Below, in pieces: positions 1 through 5,654 of a stretch of DNA of 5,654 nt. Source of the DNA: Gemmatimonadota bacterium (GTDB lineage: Bacteria > Latescibacterota > UBA2968 > UBA8231); the NCBI GenBank assembly GCA_026706505.1, contig JAPOYQ010000957.1:1-5654 (forward strand), in the 5' to 3' direction. Below the pieces are notes generated by a model. The model had not been told where the DNA came from. It made no database searches and saw nothing but the letters and a program-made list of their open reading frames with translations. The translations under genes and the position numbers were made by a program. The stretch's first letter is position 1, and every line of letters begins with the position of its first letter.

Positions 1-3000
1 TCGTAGCGGTCGCCGTCGTCGCGGATCTCGAAGAGCTGTGAGAAATCCGGGTTAGGACTGCCTTCAGGTCATCATCGAGGGGATAGTAGCGTTCGGCCTC
101 CGTGTAACAGATCCATACTCGCCCCAGCTTCCGAAGCTGATTCCTGATCGCGTGGAAAATGACCGGCTTCGCCAGTCCAGTTATGTCTACCAGCATGTCG
201 CCATCACAAGCAGGAATGCCTTGGCCAATGACGTCCTCGTAAGCGTACGTCCTCTCGTACTTGCATGTTTGCCGTAGTAGGCTCCTGATTTCCTCGCGCT
301 TCCCCTTTTCGCGGTACCTAACAGCCACCGCACTGCGCGCCCCCACCCACGAACACAAGCGCCTTGCGGACTCCAAGGTCCGCTCTTCGAACCCCAGCCC
401 AACGACCACACAGTCAATCGGCACGCCCCGGATGATCTCCTCCTCAACATAGTCGATGGACGGGTGTCGTCCCGGGTCCGGGGCCATCTCGATGGGTTCG
501 CTGCGCTCCGCGCCCGCCCCTAGCGTCGTGGGTACTAGTAGCCCCTGCGTGGGTTCCCGTCCTTCCTCCGTTTCCACTCCCGGCGCGCGATTTCGATCCT
601 TGCCCACCGCACCGCTCGCGCCCACCGTGACGTTTCCGAGCGCAGCCGTCCGTCCCCTTGGCGCACGCTTACCTTGGTTCCTAAGCAGAATCTCTTTGCC
701 CTTCTTAGGCTCAGCTAACCAATGCTCCAGATCCTCGCCGGACAGCTCAAACCGATCCCGTTCCGCCAAACCTATGAAGTTCACCAACCCGTAGATCTTC
801 CGGTACGTCAGCTTGAATTGCTGCATCGGGTCCGAATCCCGCGTCTTCGCGCGCGGTACGTGACTTCCTCCCGCAAAGACGAACACTCCCGCGTCGATCA
901 GCTCCCGTAGCTGATCCGACTGCCGTTCAAAGTCGCCCGTTGTGATCCTCACGTACAGCGACAAGTACTGCCTTAGCCGTCGTCGCCTGTTTCCAACGTC
1001 GCCCTGTCTGTATGACGCCACGAGCAAGCTATGTGACGCCTCGGCGAATGACTTCGCGACGTCCATGAGAAACGGCTTCCGCCGGTTCAGGTCGTACAGT
1101 CGTCTAGCGCAGAAGTCCTGAAAGCACTCCGACTGAATCTCCCGTGCAACGGGATACCCACGCTCTCCCGCGTTCTTCAAGATCTGTTCGTACAAACTAA
1201 CGACATCGCCGATATCCCCCACGCAGACCCTCGCCAATGCCGTGATGCCGTGATATATCCCCTTCCGTTGCTTCTCCCGGCTCCTTCTTGCGTCGCTCTC
1301 TGACTGACCGATCTCGGCAGCCAATTGCTCGAGCTCCACGTCGCCCAGAAGCACACTCGGTGCTACCTGTGGATGCCCGGCGAAGCACTCCGCTCGCTGG
1401 CTGAGGATCCTCTCGACGAAGTGTCGGCCGTTTGCTTTGCCTGGCTTCTTTATCTTCTCGTAGACTTCCGCGCCGAGGTCAAAGACGCTTAGGTCTCTAC
1501 CAACCCGCACAGGGTGATTTCGCCCAGGGGACTTCAAGCCGAGGGCCAGCGTCTGGCGTTCTGACGTCAGCTTGAAGGCACACGTGGCATCCTGGAACAG
1601 CAGCGTTGAGAGTATTTCCTCGATCCGCGAGTGCTTCAAGTAGCGGGTTGACACGTCGTCCAACAAAAACAGAACTCGCGCCGTCCCCCAAACCGACGAG
1701 CATTCTCGCAGGGCCTTTGATAATCTGCAGAACGCCACGTGAGGCGCCACGTGAAGCACGTGCTCCTGCTCCGCCCGATTCAGCAGAATAAGGTGATCCT
1801 CCAAGCGTCGGTCGAGGTCCTCCAACGACGAGATTGGACCGAGGAGGTCCAACCCCTCAATACAGGCCGCCACGGCCGTCCACAGGCTGCGGTGCGCCAA
1901 TTCCGACACGGCACTTCTATCTATGTCGCGCAAATGACTCACCGCGCGAGCAGCTTCCAAACCGTAGGTCAGGAGAAGTCGCTCGAAGGGATTCTGTTCC
2001 TCGACGGCATCTTCCTCGCCAAGGCGATTCAGAAGACGTTGCGCCGAAACGAAAAGACCCACGTAATTATCCTCCGTGAGCCGCTTCAAGATTCCCTCGT
2101 TGGCTTCGTCGCCCCGGGGCGCCGCCCGCGCATGAAACTGTAGCGCCCGAAGCAGCATGGTCTTGCCACAACCCCTCATTCCTGTAATCACCTGCGGGCC
2201 CGGAGCGCTGATTCGATTCAGCCATTGACCGGCCGGATCGACCAGCAAACGAGGCACGTGCCAGGCATGCATCGTCTGTGCGTTATAGGAAGCGCTGAAC
2301 GTCTTGAGAACCAGCGGCTCCCTCCATGGCCGCCAATGTCGCGTCGCGTGGTGGTACGCGTCCTCAATCTGCCGAATCAGGTCAGCCGCCTTCGGAGTGC
2401 GCTGTCTTTCAACCGGTGGGGAAATGGTCTGAACAACAACCTGAAGCGCCCTGGCAACGCGGTTCTCTCTGTCACTGATCTTGTCGGGGTCTCGAAGCAA
2501 ACCGCCGACCAAGCCGCTCAGGTGCGCCGCGATCTGGTGGAGGTCGCCCAGTCGCGACGTTCCACTGTCACTCTTACTCTTATCTGAAACGGATCCGAGA
2601 TCGATGGCAACCGCCCGAACGGAATCGTCAATCGCCTCCCCGCGAGTAGCGTCCGGGCCCAACTGTTGGACAACTATGTTCGCTGCGTGTAGATCGTTGT
2701 GGTAGACGCCCTTCTTCTGCAGTTCCTCCCGAATTCGCAGCAAGTCAACGGCGATTTGAGCGGCCGTCCGGGCCGACAAACGGTTCCCCGGCGAGAGGTA
2801 ATGCTCTAGAAGTTCGCCGGCGACGTACTGCAGCTCCGCGATCTGACATTTCAATACTGTATCCCCGAACACGACGTCGGCGGACAGCATCTCGCGTATG
2901 TCGACGATGTGCTCGGTGCCAGCTGCCACTCGCGCATGCGTACGACATTCCTCATCGAAGTCCTTGGCAGGGAAGTACTCGAAGAAGGCCTTTGGAGAAA

Positions 3001-3220
3001 CCTTCAAGACACACGGCGTTCCCAGCTCGCCCCGTTCCGCGACGTACGTCGCCCCGTAGAATCCGCGGCCCAGGGGTCTGACGATCCTATAGCCCGCGAT
3101 CGACGCTGGGGCTTCGGACAGTGGGAAGCCGTATGCACGGCCGCAACTAGGGCAACAGTCGTCCACCGAAGCTCCCGAGTCATCTATAGAAGGGCATTGA
3201 AAGCAGCAGTACGTTCCCAT
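1..3220 (-). CDS. Zinc ribbon / protein kinase / P-loop ATPase fusion protein, 3' end outside window
   Basis: One uninterrupted minus-strand frame of 1073 codons starts at ATG 3220-3218 and has no stop before base 1. Residues 1-27 form a zinc ribbon (C6-x2-C9 and C23-x2-C26, with extra C5 and C22). Residues about 44-290 are kinase-like: glycine loop G51-x-G53-x2-G56, lysine K73, probable alpha-C glutamate E90 or E91, catalytic loop HNDLHAAN (D176, N181) and metal-binding DLG (D207). Residues about 310-680 are a P-loop ATPase: Walker A GMRGCGKT (347-354), Walker B VLFLLDD (516-522), a sensor-1-like strand around 549-553, and a CVGDIGDV segment at 666-673. Residues 680-840 are mostly helical with basic patches. 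Residues 848-925 are low complexity, then a Rossmann-like domain from about 930. I infer a cytoplasmic signalling or switch protein in which ATPase and kinase activity act on a defence effector. Its start shares one base with the vsr stop. The full-length family is not one I recognise. The domain calls are firm; the role is inference. Confidence 0.9.
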   Translation of the reverse strand, partial: MGTYCCFQCPSIDDSGASVDDCCPSCGRAYGFPLSEAPASIAGYRIVRPLGRGFYGATYVAERGELGTPCVLKVSPKAFFEYFPAKDFDEECRTHARVAAGTEHIVDIREMLSADVVFGDTVLKCQIAELQYVAGELLEHYLSPGNRLSARTAAQIAVDLLRIREELQKKGVYHNDLHAANIVVQQLGPDATRGEAIDDSVRAVAIDLGSVSDKSKSDSGTSRLGDLHQIAAHLSGLVGGLLRDPDKISDRENRVARALQVVVQTISPPVERQRTPKAADLIRQIEDAYHHATRHWRPWREPLVLKTFSASYNAQTMHAWHVPRLLVDPAGQWLNRISAPGPQVITGMRGCGKTMLLRALQFHARAAPRGDEANEGILKRLTEDNYVGLFVSAQRLLNRLGEEDAVEEQNPFERLLLTYGLEAARAVSHLRDIDRSAVSELAHRSLWTAVAACIEGLDLLGPISSLEDLDRRLEDHLILLNRAEQEHVLHVAPHVAFCRLSKALRECSSVWGTARVLFLLDDVSTRYLKHSRIEEILSTLLFQDATCAFKLTSERQTLALGLKSPGRNHPVRVGRDLSVFDLGAEVYEKIKKPGKANGRHFVERILSQRAECFAGHPQVAPSVLLGDVELEQLAAEIGQSESDARRSREKQRKGIYHGITALARVCVGDIGDVVSLYEQILKNAGERGYPVAREIQSECFQDFCARRLYDLNRRKPFLMDVAKSFAEASHSLLVASYRQGDVGNRRRRLRQYLSLYVRITTGDFERQSDQLRELIDAGVFVFAGGSHVPRAKTRDSDPMQQFKLTYRKIYGLVNFIGLAERDRFELSGEDLEHWLAEPKKGKEILLRNQGKRAPRGRTAALGNVTVGASGAVGKDRNRAPGVETEEGREPTQGLLVPTTLGAGAERSEPIEMAPDPGRHPSIDYVEEEIIRGVPIDCVVVGLGFEERTLESARRLCSWVGARSAVAVRYREKGKREEIRSLLRQTCKYERTYAYEDVIGQGIPACDGDMLVDITGLAKPVIFHAIRNQLRKLGRVWICYTEAERYYPLDDDLKAVLTRISHSSSRSATTATAT

Positions 3221-3222
3221 CA
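3218..3222 (-). other. TGATG junction coupling vsr to the kinase-ATPase gene
   Basis: On the minus strand the vsr stop TGA (3222-3220) and the ATG of the large gene (3220-3218) share one base. The only purine-rich stretch upstream is a weak AGAGAG, so stop-restart reinitiation is the likely mode of translation. This fixes the start of the large gene, whose first residues already build the zinc ribbon. Confidence 0.85.
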
Positions 3223-3732
3223 CTTGGCTCTCTGGCTTCTGCACGACGAATGCAGGTCGGTTTTCGTCGCCGCGTCCACCTTGATGGCCGCGGGCTTGAT
3301 GCGGCGTGACGTCCGGCCGCCCACAGAAACGGAGGCACCGAGAGCTGCCGCTACGCGATCTATGGCGGCCTGGAGGTCATTTTCAATCTCGTGCTGCCAC
3401 AGCCGAAGAATCCTCCAACCTTGATCGCGAAGTGCTAGTTCGTTCCTACGGTCGCGCTCAATGTTCTTGCTGATCTTGTCCCGCCAGAAACCAGAGAGTG
3501 TGTTCTTCCATGAGGGAAAGCCGTGTCCGTGCCAAAAGTCGCCGTCGATGAACACTGCCAACTTGGCCCGGATGAACGCGACATCGGGTGTTCCCGGCAG
3601 GTCCTTAACGTGCTTGCGGAATCTGAGGCCTCGCCTGTGGAGCGCGGACCTGACACGGATCTCTAGTCTCGTATCGCGGCCCTTGATGCGAGACATGCAG
3701 TACCGGCGTTGCGCAGGTGTTAGGTTATCCAT
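3220..3732 (-). CDS. vsr: Vsr-family (very short patch repair-like) DNA endonuclease
   Basis: This 170-residue protein belongs to the Vsr fold, a restriction-like nuclease that in E. coli nicks DNA 5' of the T in T:G mismatches arising at deaminated Dcm sites. I chose ATG 3732 because MDNLTPAQR is the characteristic Vsr N-terminus; an upstream in-frame ATG at 3774 would only add 14 residues read from the end of the methyltransferase gene. Visible motifs are CMSRIKGRDT (12-21), E24, LPGTPD with the metal-binding D50, FIDGDFWHGHG (61-71, with W67 and H68), FWRDK (82-86), N90, RD (93-94), and GWRILRLW (105-112). The core ends near residue 132, followed by a basic tail of about 38 residues that is not part of the usual family. 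Cysteines that bind structural zinc in E. coli Vsr are mostly missing. It overlaps the methyltransferase by 8 bases. Family is near certain; whether it repairs or restricts is open. Confidence 0.95.
   Translation of the reverse strand: MDNLTPAQRRYCMSRIKGRDTRLEIRVRSALHRRGLRFRKHVKDLPGTPDVAFIRAKLAVFIDGDFWHGHGFPSWKNTLSGFWRDKISKNIERDRRNELALRDQGWRILRLWQHEIENDLQAAIDRVAAALGASVSVGGRTSRRIKPAAIKVDAATKTDLHSSCRSQRAK
3725..3732 (-). other. 8-base overlap of methyltransferase stop and vsr start
   Basis: Read on the minus strand the junction is ATGGATAA: ATG (3732-3730) starts vsr and TAA (3727-3725) ends the methyltransferase. I see no strong Shine-Dalgarno at a suitable distance upstream of this ATG, so vsr translation probably depends on ribosomes finishing the methyltransferase. 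Overlap of dcm and vsr genes is also known for the E. coli pair. Confidence 0.85.
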
Positions 3733-4816
3733 TGAAGCCCATCCGTCGGACTTCCCGCTCCCAGCTCTCTGCATCTGCGAGGAATCGTCGGATGCTGTCG
3801 GCGTGCGCCGCTACGAAAGGCGGTGGGAGCGCGTTCCCGATCATCCCAGCCAGGGCTTCCTTGCCGGCGAGCGACGTGAACTTGTATCTCTGTGGAAAAC
3901 CCTGCAGGAGCGCCGCCTCGCGCATCGTGATTGCGCGGTCCTCTTCCGGATGTAGGAATCGTCCTTTCGAGGGGTTGAAACACCCGCTCGTAATGGTCGG
4001 CGCCACACTGCGCCACGCCATACGTCCGTAGACGTCAGCGAAGCCGTCGCATCGTTTGTGGCAGGGTAGCTGAAGCTCTTCGGGGAGGTCGACACGGCTG
4101 CCACCGTCCTTCGGAATACTCCTGATGATCCGCATGACTTTGGCGCTCCGGCGTTCTGGGAGGTCGTGAACGGCGTCTCCACTACTGCCTGCCTTAGGAA
4201 GTTGTCCCAGCGCGTCCTGCACGGTCCTGCGGTCCGTGATCTCCGTGGCGAAAGGAATGGCGGCACAGTAGCCAGCGAGATAGATTAGTCGGCGCCGACG
4301 CTGTGGCACACCGTAATCGGCCGCATCAAGGACGCTATGGTGGCCGACGTATCCGAGCTGCCTTAGCTTTTGGGTGAAGCCGCCAAACCTCCGGTCGCGC
4401 ACCAAGGGAGGCACATTCTCCATCATGACGGCTCGCGGCAGGAGTTCCTCCACGAATCTCTGGAACTCCAGCAACAAGTCGTTGCGGGGGTCATTTACTG
4501 GGCTGGAGCCGTTCCGCGTTCGAAGCGTCGAAAACCCCTGGCATGGTGGACACCCCGCAACGAGGTCGAGTTGCCCCTTACGCAGGCCGAAGCGGCGTAG
4601 CAGTCTGGCGGGTTCAACGCGACGGACGTCCCTCTTCCAGACCGCGACTTCTCTATGGTTGGCTCTGTAGGTCTGGATGGCGAATAGATCGACGTCGATG
4701 GCGGCCAAGACGCGGAATCCCGCCATCTTGAGGCCCTCAGTTAGTCCGCCACAGCCGCTAAACAAGTCGATCGCGACGGGTTCCTCACCAGTGGAGTTGG
4801 CCGACAACTTATGCAT
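3725..4816 (-). CDS. DNA (cytosine-5-)-methyltransferase, Dcm-like
   Basis: This 363-residue enzyme transfers a methyl group from S-adenosylmethionine to carbon 5 of cytosine within a specific DNA site. All conserved C5-methyltransferase motifs are present in order: motif I IDLFSGCGGLTEG (16-28), motif II acidic region AIDVD (39-43), motif IV GCPPCQGFS with catalytic C92, motif VI MENVP (132-136), motif VIII QRRRRL (172-177), motif IX region with RMAWRSVAPTIT (265-276) and LLQGFP (303-308), and motif X IGNALPPPF (326-334). The target recognition region lies between motifs VIII and IX (about 184-264) and is short, so the enzyme is a compact single-specificity form; the site cannot be read from sequence. 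ATG 4816 is the first start after an in-frame TAG near 4865; no good Shine-Dalgarno precedes it. It is the first gene of the operon and its stop lies inside the vsr start. It looks intact and active. Confidence 0.97.
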   Translation of the reverse strand: MHKLSANSTGEEPVAIDLFSGCGGLTEGLKMAGFRVLAAIDVDLFAIQTYRANHREVAVWKRDVRRVEPARLLRRFGLRKGQLDLVAGCPPCQGFSTLRTRNGSSPVNDPRNDLLLEFQRFVEELLPRAVMMENVPPLVRDRRFGGFTQKLRQLGYVGHHSVLDAADYGVPQRRRRLIYLAGYCAAIPFATEITDRRTVQDALGQLPKAGSSGDAVHDLPERRSAKVMRIIRSIPKDGGSRVDLPEELQLPCHKRCDGFADVYGRMAWRSVAPTITSGCFNPSKGRFLHPEEDRAITMREAALLQGFPQRYKFTSLAGKEALAGMIGNALPPPFVAAHADSIRRFLADAESWEREVRRMGFNG

Positions 4817-5531
4817 CGCTGGCGTGCGGAAAACTGATGAATCCTGGTTGTGCGGCCGGTGAGCCTATCCGCTCCATCGAGACATGGCGACGCACGGCAG
4901 TAGCGCAGTTCCCCGCGAACGAGGCTCCAGACCGCCGCGAATCAATCGGACCTCCCTCCGGTCCTTCATGATCCTGTCGACAGCCGCCCGACGCGACCAC
5001 ACGCGCTCACCACCTCCAGTGCCCGCCCTCGAGTCGCCGGCCTCACGCCCGCGGCTCAATCACTGCCAGTCCGCGCATGCAAAACCGCAACGGCTTCGGA
5101 AAGACAGCGCGGCCGTCCCGCTGATCGTTCTCAAGGGTCGCGATGATTGCGCGCCCGCCACATCCGAGCCGATGAGCGTGTGGACGACTCCAGCATGCCC
5201 TCACCTGCTTCGTGCCGGAAGCGGATGTGGATGCGGGGCCCGGCAGGCGTCGAACCCCTCCATGCTGCTGCACGAGTAGCTGTCGCGGGGAGGCCTCGCT
5301 GGCGCCAGGAACGGCACCTCGACCCAATCGGTGTCTCGGGCGACCAAGCCGTGTCGGGCCGTGCAGAAGGTCACTAGCGGCTCCGTGCCGTCCATCCGAC
5401 CGTCGAAAGCACCACATGAATGTCATCTCAGCGTGACCGGCACCAGTCGCCCTATCGTGGCGACGATTGCGGACGTACGTGCCAGCACGCCTGCATGATA
5501 CTGTGAGGCCAGCCGTCTGGAGGAGCGTGAC
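4817..5531. other. Divergent intergenic gap with no supportable gene
   Basis: This 715-base stretch separates the leftward operon from the rightward Tat-leader gene, so it must carry both promoters. I find no tRNA, no clear terminator hairpin, no CRISPR-like repeats and no coding frame with a recognisable domain. Several short open frames exist on both strands (for example minus 5395-5201 and minus 5059-4865) but none has a convincing ribosome binding site or family. A GTTCGA element on the minus strand near 5250 does not sit in a foldable T arm. No clear -10/-35 pair could be assigned for either direction. The region may hold decayed sequence at the edge of an inserted island. Confidence 0.6.
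5519..5525 (+). promoter_or_regulatory. Shine-Dalgarno site GGAGGAG
   Basis: GGAGGAG lies six bases before the ATG at 5532, which is close to ideal spacing. It fixes the start of the Tat-leader gene and contrasts with the poor or absent ribosome binding sites in the operon to the left. Confidence 0.8.
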
Positions 5532-5654
5532 ATGCCCAACCCGATTCCCCCGCAGACCGACCGGCGCCAGTTCCTGCGCATGCTGGCCGCCAGCCCCGCG
5601 CTGCCGTACGTCGCGCTCTCCCCGACGATCCTCCACGCGCTCGGCCAGGAGCCG
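5532..5654 (+). CDS. Exported protein with Tat signal peptide, N-terminal 41 residues only
   Basis: Forty-one codons run from ATG 5532 to the window end with no stop. The start is backed by a GGAGGAG ribosome binding site. The N-terminus carries a twin-arginine motif DRRQFLR (residues 10-16) followed by an apolar stretch from about 17 to 38 (MLAASPALPYVAL, then SPTILHALG), which is the layout of a Tat signal peptide. Such leaders carry folded, often cofactor-bearing enzymes across the inner membrane. The mature protein lies outside the window, so its function cannot be stated; a flavin or metal oxidoreductase would be typical but is a guess. GC is about 72% and codons end almost always in G or C, unlike the operon to the left, so this is probably native chromosome. 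Confidence 0.85.
   Translation, partial: MPNPIPPQTDRRQFLRMLAASPALPYVALSPTILHALGQEP

Noticed and set aside
1739..2143. Plus-strand open frame of 134 codons opposite the ATPase domain
   Set aside because: It is the complement of the region just after Walker A; the minus frame carries the conserved motifs and is continuous on both sides.
2909..3424. Plus-strand open frame of 171 codons over the vsr tail and kinase N-terminus
   Set aside because: Its product is R, A and S rich without domain signals, and the opposite strand encodes the zinc ribbon and kinase glycine loop there.
3733..3774. Longer vsr form starting at ATG 3774
   Set aside because: The added residues are read from the methyltransferase 3' end in another frame, do not resemble Vsr N-termini, and MDNLTP at 3732 is the usual start.
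3461..3955. Plus-strand open frame of 164 codons across vsr and the methyltransferase end
   Set aside because: It lies antisense to two well-identified genes with full motif sets, has no ribosome binding site and its protein has no recognisable features.
4865..5059. Minus-strand 64-codon frame just upstream of the methyltransferase
   Set aside because: I considered a small control protein before the methyltransferase, but it has no helix-turn-helix pattern or convincing ribosome binding site.
5225..5275. tRNA-like GTTCGA element on the minus strand that could mark an attachment site
   Set aside because: The flanking bases do not form a five-pair T stem and no acceptor, D or anticodon arm can be built around it.
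5467..5502. Possible promoter (TTGCGG and GATACT) before the Tat-leader gene
   Set aside because: The spacing between the hexamers is 24 bases, too long for a sigma-70 promoter, and both hexamers match the consensus poorly.
5043..5636. Minus-strand open frame of 197 codons across the gap and the Tat-leader gene
   Set aside because: It runs antisense through a gene with a strong ribosome binding site and clear Tat signal, and its composition (R, G, A, H rich) is that of a GC-rich shadow frame.

Overview
The window holds most of a compact, leftward (minus-strand) three-gene operon that looks like an anti-phage or modification-linked defence locus, followed by a long divergent intergenic gap and the first 41 codons of an unrelated rightward gene. 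In transcription order the operon is: a complete C5-cytosine DNA methyltransferase (4816 to 3725), a Vsr-family endonuclease (3732 to 3220), and a very large multidomain protein that starts at 3220 and is still open at base 1. The large gene has no internal stop in 1073 codons. It joins an N-terminal zinc ribbon, a protein-kinase-like domain, a P-loop (AAA/STAND-like) ATPase with helical follow-on, a low-complexity linker and a Rossmann-like C-terminal domain that I cannot assign to a named family.

The genes are stacked tightly. The methyltransferase stop and vsr start overlap by 8 bases, and the vsr stop and kinase-ATPase start share one base (TGATG). This implies one transcript with coupled translation, so the kinase-ATPase is probably made in step with the modification enzyme. 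A Dcm-Vsr pair alone would be read as modification plus T:G mismatch repair. The coupled kinase-ATPase, and a Vsr lacking most of the cysteines that bind zinc in E. coli Vsr, suggest instead a regulated restriction or abortive-infection type system. That function is inference; the domain motifs are directly visible.

Bases 4817-5531 contain no gene I can support. From 5532 a plus-strand gene begins after a good ribosome binding site and encodes a twin-arginine (Tat) signal peptide, so it is probably an exported housekeeping or metabolic enzyme of the host chromosome. Hand counts give about 72% GC over 5521-5640, against roughly 50-67% in sampled lines of the operon. The operon also uses AGA, ATA, CTA and TTA codons freely. 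This fits a horizontally acquired island in a high-GC Gram-negative-type bacterium. The Tat leader style is reminiscent of Acidobacteriota or similar soil groups, but taxonomy is a low-confidence guess.

At the far left edge the reading frame of the large protein loses its coding character and another minus-strand frame becomes protein-like, so a frameshift (natural or sequencing) near bases 58-85 is possible.
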